A stretch of DNA of 64,000 nt from Saposhnikovia divaricata (taxonomy: Eukaryota > Streptophyta > Magnoliopsida > Apiales > Apiaceae), in assembly GCA_036435485.1 (NCBI GenBank), contig CM071596.1, positions 57,461,001 to 57,525,000 of the forward strand, given 5' to 3'. The notes under the pieces are model-generated. The model was not told where the DNA came from and did no database searches. It was given only the letters and a program-made list of their open reading frames with translations. Positions 12,275-22,410 of this stretch are shown here, one piece after another. The position numbers and the translations under genes are program-made. Numbering within the stretch: the first letter of the stretch is position 1; every line of letters starts with the position of its first letter.

Positions 12275-12933
12275 TTGAAAATTCAATGGCTCAACTAGCT
12301 CAAGAGGTAACTGAATTCTTTGAGATGCGCACTCAAACGGAGAAAATACCAATGAGTCAATTTGATGATGCAACTTTGTGGAGTGGTAAGGAGTTCAAAG
12401 AGTCGCAAATCGAGGTTAGTAATAGTAAGCTAATTTTTGATGATTATGATGATGAAGATGATGATTTTGAAAGTCTCACTCCTATTGACCCATATGCTTC
12501 TCAAGAAATTAACTCGTGTGAAAACTCGTTTGATAGTAATGAGATTGATTTCTTAGATGACTATTTTTGCACGCTATTTGATGAGGGTGATAGTATGGTT
12601 GTGGTAGATATAAATTTGAATAAGGATACTGTGATTCCAATTGTGGTAGATGAAATAGAACCGAATTTGGATATACTTGACTTGAATGATGTTAAAATTG
12701 AAAATATGTGTATGCCTTTTGTTGACCCAATTTGGGAGGAATTTGTGAAAAGTAACTATAGCCATGTTGGAGATGATTTTTCTAAATACTTTCACATGCC
12801 GAAAATTCTTGAGCATCACATGAGCCTTACATGTCAATTTATATATCTTCTTGGTAATTTAATTGGTGCTCACGTTACTAGATTAATTCGAATTAGGAGA
12901 TATGTACATTTGTTTGCTTTTTCACCTAATTGA
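12271..12933 (+). CDS. Acidic protein of unknown function in nested element
   Basis: 220 residues. The first 40 residues (SMAQLAQEVTEFF) resemble the coiled end of Athila gag. The middle is very acidic (DDYDDEDDDFE, residues 57-67), and the C-terminal half has no motif I recognise. Such acidic frames replace pol in gag-only Athila derivatives. No catalytic residues are visible. It is followed directly by the conserved GGGAGGCAACCCATG stretch. Confidence 0.45.
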   Translation: MIENSMAQLAQEVTEFFEMRTQTEKIPMSQFDDATLWSGKEFKESQIEVSNSKLIFDDYDDEDDDFESLTPIDPYASQEINSCENSFDSNEIDFLDDYFCTLFDEGDSMVVVDINLNKDTVIPIVVDEIEPNLDILDLNDVKIENMCMPFVDPIWEEFVKSNYSHVGDDFSKYFHMPKILEHHMSLTCQFIYLLGNLIGAHVTRLIRIRRYVHLFAFSPN

Positions 12934-14745
12934 AGATCTAGTTATTGATAAGAAGTAACGTCAAGCTATTGACGTTAAAGAAGCGCTTCGTGGGAGGCAA
13001 CCCATGTATTGTGAGTATTTCTTTCATGATTTTCTATAGTAGTGTGTCATTGAGGACATTGACCCATTTAAGTGTGGGGATGTGGTCTCATGTGTTGTAG
13101 TTATATATGTATATGCTTTAAAAAATGAAAAATCCAAACAAATTAAAAAAAATTTTGAAAAAAGACCAAAAATAATTCTAGCCTTGTGAAGTTTACGTGT
13201 TTTAATGCACCCATGCATGCTGATAGAAATCTTGTGTTTATGGAAGCTTTTGATTGAGAAGTGATATGTGATGTCCTTGTGCACACACGTACACTAGCAA
13301 GTAGAAACTAGTAGACTTATTAAATGTGCTAAGTGATTAGAATGACATGAATATATGCAAGGTAATTTGGTTTATATGCTTTGAATACAAGTATATGCGT
13401 TAGAGAGACTGTTACTTTGGGATTGATTATGTTTTTGTCACACCAAGTGAGTTTTGAGCCTATATGCATATCTTTTGCATGACTATTCGTTTGCTTGAGT
13501 GTCCACTTGTCGTTTGCATTGCTAGTACTTGCTTGAAGTCTTTCCTAAGATGCATGACATTAATTGATGATAAGATGATAAAGGCAATTAGTTATAACCT
13601 CATATTTCCTATATATCCAAACCATTTATACATGGCCAAATAGTTAACCCTTTGAGCTTAATCTTATTCTTTCGGTGACACACCACATTACTTGCCATTA
13701 TCCTTTTTATTCTATTGGCCTTACATTAAATTTGAACCTAATTGTCAAAGGCTAGTATTGTTCGTAAGGGAGTGATAAGGTGTGCATAAAGGGGGGTTTT
13801 ATTGATGATCAAAACTTTGGGGGAATATTTGGGGTTTGGTTCATAGCTTGTTAGTCGAAGTTTTAAATCATATTTATGGGATCGTTGTTCTTGCTATTAT
13901 TTTGCTCTCTTGAAAAAAAAGAAAAAAATAATAATGAAAAAAAAACGAAAAAAAAAAATATGAGAGCCTTCTTATCTTTCGTGATCCTACTTTGTCTCGA
14001 CTAGTCAAGTTGTTTATAAATAAAAGTCTAAGTGTGGGGATGAAAGTATGGGAATTGTTTGAATTTTATTGTCGGGTACTAGCTTTTGACTTAACCTTCT
14101 TTGGCTTTCTTGACATACCTTGTCCCTAGCCCCATTACAACCTTATAAAAGACCTTTTGATTGTCATCAATGATGTATGTTGTGTTAAGAGTTAGATTGA
14201 TATCAAGGACAAAGCGTGTTTATGATATTGTCGGAGTTAAGTGAAACACTTACCCTTTTGTTTTGAGTGAATATTTTTGTGAGTGAACGGTGAGTTTTTG
14301 CTTTTGGCATAGGAGATCCCAGATTTTGTCTCAAAGATGTGTTCTTGTGTGCTTAGCATGTTTACCAACCTATTCTTACATTTGACATGAATTTCTATGA
14401 TCTTATGCATCTTCTTTGAGTAGACTATGTGGATACTTGCACTTTAGACACCAAGGCATTGCATTTTCATTTTGATTCTTAAGTTGATATGGCATGAGAG
14501 GACGGGTGTGTGTGGTGTTGTGTTGATGTGTGATCTTTTGCATGAGTTAGATGAATTTTGTGGGTATATTCACTATAAACCCTCACGAGACCTTACTCGT
14601 CCACTAGGGCTACCTAGGGGTTTAAAGGACTTGTTGCATATGTTAAATGCAACCGTGATCACCTACGGAAGTGGTACTAATTAGTTAGTATATTTATTAT
14701 GTTAGTTTGCACGAGGACGCGCAAAATGCTAAGTGTGGGGATATT
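12934..14745 (+). other. Non-coding 3' part of nested element
   Basis: No coding frame is credible. AAGTGTGGGGAT occurs three times (about 13071, 14031, 14731), each resembling the polypurine tract of Athila-like elements; only the last abuts the element's end. An A-rich run with GAAAAAAAA-type blocks lies at 13910-13965. Confidence 0.55.
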
Positions 14746-14746
14746 C

Positions 14747-16975
14747 AATGACAGAAAGGATAATGATCGTGGTCGTGAACGTAATCCACAGCCCCGAGGG
14801 CCAGTTATTAATATGATTTGGGGAGGTCCGACAGCGGCCGGTACGACTCGAAACTCTCGAAAGGCGTATGCCAGAGAAGTGATGCACATCGTGGGAGAGG
14901 CCCCAAAACGTGCTAGAACTGAAATAGCTATTGAGTTTGACGATTCTGACCTCGAGGGGGTAAAATTCCCCCATGACGACCCGTTGGTCATCACCCCTGT
15001 GATTGGAAACTCGGAGGTGAAACGAGTCTTGATAGACAATGGAGCTTCCGTTGATATTCTGTTTCATGATGCTTTTGTGAAAATGGGATACACTGATTCT
15101 CAGTTGACCCCGACCAACATGCCCATTTACGGGTTCAATGGAGTTGAGTCCAAGGTCGAAGGTACTATTCAATTGCCCATGACTATTGGACAGGAACCTA
15201 AGGAAGCTACTCAGATGCTGAATTTTCTGGTAATCAAGGCAGCCTCAACCTATAACGCAATCCTGGGAAGGACTGGGCTTCATGCATTTAAGGCTGTTGC
15301 CTCCACCTACCACATGAAGATTAAGTTTCCAACCCGTAATGGGGTTGGAGAACAAAAAGGTGACCAGAAGATGGCGAGAAGCTGTTATGTATCTGCATTA
15401 AGAGCTGATGGAATTGGGCGGCAGGTACTCCCGATTGAGGACATGGATTTCCGTGACGATGATGAACAACGAGGGAATCCAGCAGAGGAATTGATCCCCA
15501 TTCCCCTAGAGCTGGGCGATCCTGAGAAGGTCACATATGTAGGAGCTTCTCTGAAGGAACCCCTTAAGGGGGAGTTGATAACATTCTTACAAGGAAATAG
15601 TGATGTGTTTGCTTGGACAGCAGCTGATATGCCAGGGATTGATCCCCAACTCATAACTCATAGATTGAATGTCGATCCTAATCGAAAGACAATCCAGCAG
15701 AAGAAGAGGAACTTCGCACCTGAAAGACAAGAAGCTATAAAGCAAGAAGTTGAAAAGCTCTTAGAAGCTGGGTTTATTGAAGAGATTCAGTTTCCAGAAT
15801 GGTTGGCTAACCCTGTGATGGTCAAGAAAGCCAACGGTAAGTGGAGGATGTGTATAGACTTCACCGACTTGAATGACGCATGCCCCAAGGATTGTTTCCC
15901 TTTACCAAGGATAGACATGCTAATAGATGCCACAGCCGGACACGAGATGTTGAGCTTCATGGATGGTTTCAGCGGCTACAATCAGATTAAAATGCACAAG
16001 GAGGACATCCCTAAGGTATCTTTCATAACTGACTTTGGTGTTTTCTGCTATCTTGTTATGGCGTTTGGTCTAAAGAATGCAGGAGCTACTTACCAACGAC
16101 TGGTGAATAAGATATTTGCCCATCTGATTGGAAAAACCATGGAGGTCTATGTTGATGACATGTTAGTCAGGAGCCTGTTCAAGGTAGATCACGTTAAGCA
16201 CCTCAGGGAGGCATTCGAAGTGCTGAGGCACCACAAAATGATGTTGAATCCAACAAAGTGTGCCTTTGGCGTCGGATCAGGCAAATTTTTGGGTCTGATG
16301 GTTTCCAAGAGAGGCATAGAGGCCAACCCTGACAAGATCAAGGCGATCTTAGATATGGAACCACCACGCTCTATACGGGATGTACAAAAACTAACTGGCC
16401 GAGTTGCGGCTCTGGGGAGATTCATCTCCAAATCTGGTGACAAATGCTTGCCTTTCTTCCAAGCATTGAAGAAAGTGAAGAATTTTGAGTGGACTACAGA
16501 GAGCCAAGAGGCCTTTGAGCAGTTGAAGAAATACATGGCTGAAGCCCCATTGTTGGCCAAACCTAGTCCTGGGGAGACTCTTTACCTATACCTGGCGGTA
16601 TCTGAGCAGGCGTTGAGTGCTGTTCTTGTTAGAGAAGAGAAGAAGGTTCAGAAACCCATCTACTATGTGAGCAAGGTGTTGCATGGGGCGGAGTTGAATT
16701 ACTCTCCCATTGAGAAGTTTGCTTTGGCATTAATTACTGCCTCGAGGAAATTGCGACCGTACTTCCAAGCCCATAAAATCGAAGTCTTGACAGACCAGCA
16801 GTTGAGAAGCATCTTGCACAGCCCGAAAGCAAGTGGAAGATTGATCAAATGGGCAATTGAGCTCGGAGAATTTGACATAACGTACAAGCCTCGGACAGCC
16901 ATTAAGGCTCAGGCATTAGCTGACTTCGTGGTTGAATATACCATTAGAAACCAAAAGTCGGGGGGCAGGAAATAG
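14747..16975 (+). pseudogene. pol: Tat protease, reverse transcriptase and RNase H
   Basis: This is an open frame of about 740 codons; the codons from 14699 to 14746 belong to the nested element, so the natural upstream sequence is lost. Protease: LIDNGASVDILF at about 15029-15061; the D-N-G form is usual in Tat elements. RT: CIDFTDLNDACPKDCFPLP, GYNQIKM and the catalytic YVDD at 16148-16159. RNase H: YLAVSEQALSAVLVRE through LTDQQL; the first catalytic Asp is replaced, as commonly seen in Tat RNase H, where a second RNase H takes over. A one-base loss in the G-run near 16962 shifts the frame and creates the stop at 16973. The polyprotein would copy the RNA into DNA inside the particle. Confidence 0.88.
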
Positions 16976-17665
16976 TACCCAACCAAGAAAGTGAGAATAA
17001 GAATGAAGAACTTGTACCTGATCTGAAAAAGTATTGGGTGCTCTATTTTGATGGAGCATCAAAAACAAAATCTAGTGGTGCAGGTTTAGTCTTGCTAAGC
17101 CCCGATGGGTTCACAGTTGAATATGCTTTGAAGTTGGACTTTCCGACAACCAACAATGAAGCTGAGTATGAAGCCTTGATAGCCGGTTTAGGCTTGGCCA
17201 GAATCATGAGAGTCAAGAATCTCAAAGTTTGTGGAGATTCAAGATTGGTAGTCTCGCAAGTGAATGGTGAGTTTGAAGCCAAGGATGAAACTATGGCAAA
17301 ATACCTGAGAGTTGTGAAAGCTATTATGACTCAGTTTGAGGAGTGCTATGTAGAGCACATCCCTAGGGAAGAGAATGTTAAGGCCGATGCCCTCTCGAAG
17401 TTCGCTTCTTCTGAGATAGAGAATTATGCAGGAAGTGTTTACTTCCAGGTCTTGAAGGCCCCGACCATCAACTCTAAGTTGATAGCACCGATAGATGTTG
17501 GAAGCTGTTGGATAGATCCCATCAAAGCCCATCTAGAAACCGGATGGCTCCCTGACAATGCCTTGGAGGCACAAAAGCTGTCAGTGAGAGCATTGAGATA
17601 TGCCTTGATTGAAGGCATCCTTTACAAAAGATCATTTGTCGTCCCATACTTGAAGTGCTTGAGGC
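16976..17665 (+). pseudogene. Tat second (archaeal-type) RNase H domain
   Basis: This frame continues the polyprotein after the frameshift near 16962. It shows the four acidic residues of an active RNase H: Asp in YFDGASK (17047), Glu in NNEAEYEALIAG, Asp in CGDSRLVVSQVNGEF, and Asp in ENVKADALSKFA. This domain between RNase H and integrase defines the Tat lineage and removes the RNA strand during replication. A second frameshift near 17662-17670 separates it from integrase. The domain itself has no stop and looks enzymatically complete. Confidence 0.85.
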
Positions 17666-18740
17666 CCAAGAGGCAAGAGAAGCATTGGAGGAAGTTCATA
17701 CAGGGATATGTGGGCAGCACCTGGGGGGCAGGGCCCTAGCTCACAAAATAACTCGTCTGGGATTCTATTGGCCAGAGATGCTGGTCGATGCACCGGATTA
17801 TGTCAAGAGGTGTGACAGGTGCCAGAAGCATGCTCCGATTGTAAGGTAGCTGCCTGAGATGTTAACGTCAGTCAGTTCCCCCATTCCGTTTGCCATGTGG
17901 GGGATGGACATTCTTGGTCCTTTCCCTATGGCATCAGGACAGATGAAGTTTTTGATTGTCGCCATTGACTACTTCACCAAGTGGATTGAGGCTAAGCCTT
18001 TAGCCAAGATAACCACCAAGCAAGTTTCCCAGTTCTTTTGGGAGAACATAATCTGTAGATATGGCATCCCCCGAATCCTCGTGACGGATAATGGGACACA
18101 GTTCAATAATGAAAAATTTAAGAAGTACTGTGAGGAGAATGCTATTGAACTTCGTTTTACCTCAGTAGCACATCCGCAAGCAAATGGACAGGCCGAGGTG
18201 GCCAACCGGATCATCCTTGATGGACTTAAGAAAAGGGTCGAACGCTCAAGGAACACTTGGGTGGACGAGTTACTGCCTATACTCTGGGCTTATCGCACTA
18301 CCTGCAAGGTGACCACCGGAGCAACCCCGTTCCTGCTAGCTTATGGAGCTGAGGCAGTTGTGCCACTGGAGATCATGCATGCGTCACCTCGAGTTGAGGC
18401 ATTTGAACCTGAGACAAATGAAGAAGGTATGAGGCTCGCCCTAGATCTGATTGATGAAGTCAGGGACGAGGCAAACGCTAGAAATGTGGAACATCAAAAG
18501 AGAGCATCCTTTTATTACAACCACAGGGTTAAAGAAAGGTTCTTTCAACAAGGCGACCTGGTTCTAAGGAAGGTCGAGGCTTCTGGAGTTGGCCAGAAAG
18601 GAAAACTAGCCCCTAACTGGGAAGGGCCGTATCGAGTCAAGAAGACGTTGGGACGAGGATCATATAAGTTGGAGACCTTGGATGGGGTTGAGGTGCCCCG
18701 TACTTGGCATGCCTGGAACCTCAAGGTTTATTATGTGTAA
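17655..18740 (+). pseudogene. Tat integrase, split by a TAG stop
   Basis: The zinc-binding HHCC part (EVHTGICGQHLGG to RCDRCQKHAP) ends at an in-frame TAG (17847-17849). The same frame continues to 18740 with the catalytic core: Asp in WGMDILGPFP, Asp in VTDNGTQF and Glu in NGQAEVANRI, the DDE triad. The C-terminal part (GDLVLRKVEASG, GPYRVKKTLGRGSYKLETLDG) is typical of Ty3/gypsy integrase. It would insert the DNA copy. The ending ...WNLKVYYV is the natural end of Tat pol. Confidence 0.87.
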
Positions 18741-19078
18741 GCTATCCTTGTATGGGTTTAGCTTTTTATCTAATTATTAGGAGAAGTAAAAATAAGGTTC
18801 GATGAAACCATTCCAGGGCTTAACGCCCCGAGTAGGACAATAATAAGTTATGTAAGGGTTGAACCCATTTCGAATATTCAATGCAAGTTTGTTTTCTTTC
18901 AATAGTTCTGAGATTTTGTTTATATACCAAGCACCTGCTGAGTGCGAGTCTAGAAAGAACCGAAAACAAATAATTAAACGAATGAGGAAAACAAATGCAT
19001 AAATAAAGACCCCGAAGGGCCAACCGTTAAGTTACATCAGCAAATAAAAGTTTGGTCCTGAAGGACCTTGATTAAAAT
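18741..19078 (+). other. Spacer between integrase and antisense frames
   Basis: Non-coding on both strands as far as I can see. It contains GC-rich phrases (CCCCGAAGGGCC near 19010) of the type typical for the 3' region of Tat elements. Confidence 0.4.
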
Positions 19079-19498
19079 CTAGAATATAAAGCCACATCCG
19101 GCTAACAAGGCCATGCAAGGCCACAAACCAACTCCAACTACTCCTTCCCGGACTTCTCTTCGCCACTCTCCTCCCTCCGAGTCTTCACCGGAGTCATCAC
19201 TGGACTCAGCAGTCGCCACTGGCTGAACACTAGCATCTTCCGCCCCTTCTTCGTCAGAAGATGACCCAGAAGTTGAACTGCCCTCATTTCGGACCAGTCT
19301 TTTGCCGGCGATGGGTTGACGAACCACTCCAACTTTCTTCACCAGTGGAGGTCTTTTCCCACGGGAGCCAGAAGAAGATGAGTTTTGGCTAGCAACTTGA
19401 ACAGCTCCCTTGGAGTTCGATCCGGAGCGTCGATGACTACCTTTGGATCCGGATCCTGACAGCTGAGGGACAACTTTAGTTCCCGAGCCAGAAGCCAT
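19079..19498 (-). CDS. Ser/Gly-rich antisense frame in the Tat 3' region
   Basis: 139 residues from ATG 19498. It is low-complexity: Gly/Ser-rich (SGSGSKGSHRRSGSNSKG), then an acidic patch (SSSDEEGAEDAS, SSDDSGEDSEGGEW). It starts 19 bp after the stop of the longer antisense gene, on the same strand, so it could be a downstream exon or a separate frame. No domain is recognised. Composition alone would allow it to be chance coding in GC-rich DNA. Confidence 0.35.
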   Translation of the reverse strand: MASGSGTKVVPQLSGSGSKGSHRRSGSNSKGAVQVASQNSSSSGSRGKRPPLVKKVGVVRQPIAGKRLVRNEGSSTSGSSSDEEGAEDASVQPVATAESSDDSGEDSEGGEWRREVREGVVGVGLWPCMALLAGCGFIF

Positions 19499-19516
19499 GT
19501 TAACTGGGTTGACACC

Positions 19517-21225
19517 CTAAGTTGGGCACGGAAAATCAGCCGGGTTGACAACAGAGGGATGCCTATGACTCACTGTGTTAATGGCCTTATCCCAACCAAC
19601 AAACATATTGAAGGGACGTATCTCATCATCATGATCATCCATAAGTTTAAGAAAGTCTTGGGACCTGTGGTAGGCCTGGATCACCTTGTCAGCATCAGAT
19701 GCTTTCTTTTTGGCTAAAGAAGAAAGCTGTTTCCGAGTGGATGCAGCATCAGCTTCAGCACGAATGACTTGGGAGTGTAGATCGTCAATCTCCTCTTGGA
19801 ACCTTGTTGAGTCATTCTTCAAGCTAATGTTCTCATCCCTAAAGGCCCGGCCTTGAGTCGAGACAGTTTGAAAATAAGCGTTGGCCTACAACAAGGAAAT
19901 GGGTGAGTCACAAGGAAGTTTCAATATCACTATCAAACTTAACAAAGGAAATTTCATACCTGATACAAGGCCTGAGCGCCCAAGAGCTGAGACTCATCCA
20001 TCTTGTCACCTGCATACAGTGTCACTTGATCAGGAGGAGTGATTGAAAGCTTGGACCAGGCTAAGGCTAGATCGGGACTCCCCAGGATTGAGTCCTGTTC
20101 ACATATGCCCCAAGAAGGTATGAAAGGAGTCCTGACGCCTCCATCAGCGTTTCGAAACCTTTTACCGCCTTGAGAGCAGCGCTCCAAGAAGGTAGGGATA
20201 TGATGCTTATTAGGATTCAGATTCTCCTCAGCTTTCTTCTTCATCCTTTTAGTCACAGTTGGCCGATTCTCCGAACGACTATCAGCCTCCTCAGCAGCTG
20301 AAATACAAAGAGAAAAATATCTGGATAAGAACAAACAGAGTCCATAATAAGCCCAAGTAAGAAAGTTACCCTCAATAGAAAGAAAGCTAAGGCCGGCCTC
20401 AACGAGATTCTTTTCATTCAGAATAAATTTATAGTGTGTCCGGCCGTCATCGGCGAGAAGCCTATCTCGATCTAACAATTCTGAATCAGTAAGGTCACAC
20501 ACGAAATGTGAACTATCCTCCACGGACCCAAATCTCTTCACAAAGAAGTTGCCCCAGTCACCACCTTTCCATTCGAGAACTACAAACTCCCTTTCCCAGA
20601 AATGCTGTGAATCTGGAATGGAGTAGGGATTTACCATGTGTGGAATTTTCATTCGGTGTTTAAGGCTAACCCATCCTTTCTTGGAGTCAGAAGAGTTGCT
20701 GGCCTGAAAGATACTTCGAAACAATGTGGTTGTCGGATGAATCCCTAGTTGGCGACACCTTATCAAGAAAATAGAGATGTACCTCCAAGCGTTGGGATAC
20801 AACTGACAGGGGTGGATCTGATACTCCGCCAACAATCTGATGATGAAATTGTCAACCAGGAATCTGAATCCAGCCTCCAAGGCACCCCAATAAACACAAA
20901 TCCTCTCAGGGTGCCAGTTGCAGGTTCTATCCGACGGTTTTGGGAGCAGAACTCTAATGGCACTGGGGAAGTGATAGGACACCCTTATCTTTTGGACATC
21001 TTGTTCGAACAACTTACATGGACGGTTAAAAGAGTCTAACTCAGAACAGTTTGGGAATGCTTCCCTCATAATGTTCAGGAGATCTAGCAAGGATTCAAAT
21101 CTATGTTCAATATACGAAGGGGGTTTGGTTCTCTCTTTACCTTTGGCGGTCCTCATCTTACTCCTCTTCGACATAGCTTCCAACATGGAGATGGGGGGAG
21201 CCATTGGTTGATCACCTTCCGACAT
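19517..21225 (-). CDS. Antisense, intron-containing gene carried by the Tat element
   Basis: Translation starts at ATG 21225. Three exons can be built: 21225-20370, 20297-19960 and 19885-19517. The 72-bp intron (20369-20298) starts GTAACT and ends TTTCAG; the 74-bp intron (19959-19886) starts GTATGA and ends TTGTAG. Joined, they give 520 residues without a stop. The first 280 residues contain Trp/Tyr-rich phrases (CVYWGALEAGFRFLVDNF, YPNAWRYISIFLIRC, WGNFFVKRF) found in proteins encoded by antisense extra frames of plant Tat elements. The last 120 residues are coiled coil (STRFQEEIDDLHSQV, ADAASTRKQLSSLAKKKA). A TATA box lies about 120 bp upstream. Function is unknown; no catalytic motif is visible. 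Conserved length and splicing suggest it was selected when the element was active. Confidence 0.75.
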
Positions 21226-21345
21226 CTTGATCTTGAAGCTGAAACTTGATCTGGAAGCTGGAACTTGATCTTGAAGTTGGAAAACTTGAGAACTTGAGAG
21301 CTCTGAAATGAAGAAGTGAATTAAAATGAAGGCTACTTCACCTCT

Positions 21346-21353
21346 TTTATATA
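21346..21353 (-). promoter_or_regulatory. TATA box of the antisense gene
   Basis: The minus strand reads TTATATAAAAGAGG, with TATATAAA at 21353-21346. It lies about 120 bp before ATG 21225, followed by a leader with repeated CAAGATCAAG-type phrases (21228-21290). Distance and sequence fit an RNA polymerase II promoter. Confidence 0.6.
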
Positions 21354-21355
21354 AG

Positions 21356-21789
21356 ATTGATGACCTGCAACATCAGGTTGAATCTCAGCTTGGTTCGTGT
21401 TTACAGGTCATCTATCGTTTACAGATGGAAAAAGGACAGAAATTATCCGCGTTATACAGAAAGAATCGTTATAATTCATATTTGCCGGAAAGAAATAGCT
21501 GAAATATTTGCTGCATGGATGTTGGCGCTTAAGAAGATAAGTAACGAGTTTAGCCTTAAGCACAAGATTAGCAGTGCTAATCACAAATTAAGGAGTTATA
21601 TCGTTGGAAGTCACGAATGACCAAACTAACGACTTCAGATCGAGATCGAGGTTCTGGATCCTTAGGATCCCGGATGATCCTAATCCCTGAAGGATTAAAA
21701 TCGAGATCGAGATCGAGGTTCTCGATCCTTAAGATAACGAAATCACGGATGGATTTCAGGTCCGGGTCTCCTAACCAACCAAGAACTGG
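21356..21789. other. Upstream region of the antisense gene
   Basis: Non-coding. The phrase ATCGAGATCGAGGTTCT occurs twice (about 21639 and 21706) next to palindromic GGATCCTTAGGATCC (21657-21671). These could be promoter elements or the start of the tandem-repeat zone. Confidence 0.35.
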
Positions 21790-22370
21790 CCGACTACGAC
21801 ACCCGGAGGCCCCGGAGGGCCGCAGCCGACCAGCCTCCGGCCGACCAGCCGCGACGGAAGGCCTTCGGCCGACCAGCCTCCGGCCGACCAGCTGGGACGG
21901 AAGGCCTTCGGCCGACCAGCCTCCGACCGACCAGCCGGGACGGAGGGCCTCCGGCTGACCGGCCGCGATGGAAGGCCTTCGGCCGACCAGCCTCTGGCCG
22001 ACCAGCCGGGACGGAGGGCCTCCAGCCGATCAGCCTCCGGCCGACTAGCCGCGATGGAAGGCCTTCGGCCGACCAGCCTCCGGCCGACCAGCCGGGACGG
22101 AGGGCCTACGGCCGACCAGCCGCAGCCGATCAGCCTCCGGCCGACCAGCCGGGACGGAGGGCCTCCGGCCGACCAGCCGTGACGGAGGGCCTCCGGCCAA
22201 CCAGCCGCAGCCTGGACGGAGGGCCTACGGCCGACCAGCCGCAGCCGATCAGCCTTCGGCCAACCAGCCGCAGCCGACCAGCCGCAGCCGATCAGGCTCC
22301 GGCCGACCAGGTGAAATCGAGGCCCTTCGGCCGATCAGAAGCTGGCCGACCACGAGCTAGCCCTTGATCC
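21790..22370 (+). repeat. GC-rich minisatellite in Tat 3' region
   Basis: Imperfect copies of a unit built from GGACGGAGGGCCTCCGGCC and GACCAGCC blocks recur about every 30-60 bp, sharply GC-rich against AT-rich surroundings. The repeated frame yields Arg/Pro/Ala/Ser-rich short open frames on the plus strand that are artefacts. Many blocks are palindromic (GGCCTCCGGCC, GGCCTTCGGCC) and could form hairpins. Confidence 0.85.
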
Positions 22371-22410
22371 GGCCGATCGTGGGTTAGTTCGTGGTCCTGA
22401 ATCCCGCCGT

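Larger units (their letters stand above)
10202..14745 (+). mobile_element. Nested gag-only Athila-like retrotransposon lacking its 3' LTR
   Basis: It is inserted between the gag zinc motif and protease of the Tat element. It has a 5' LTR (10202-11604), an Athila-type primer binding site (11611), a gag C-terminal frame with zinc knuckle, a second acidic frame, and the conserved phrase GGGAGGCAACCCATG (12990-13004) found in Athila-like internal regions. No protease, RT or integrase is present, so it is non-autonomous. It stops just after a polypurine-like AAGTGTGGGGAT (14731-14742), exactly where a 3' LTR should begin, and Tat sequence resumes at once. I see no target duplication, so a deletion probably removed the 3' LTR and some Tat codons. 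Confidence 0.75.

Noticed and set aside
14472..14684. 70-residue plus-strand frame
   Set aside because: It lies in the non-coding 3' part of the nested element and has no recognisable content.
21617..22367. Two Arg/Pro/Ala-rich plus-strand open frames
   Set aside because: They read through the GC-rich minisatellite and change with the repeat; no start context or domain.
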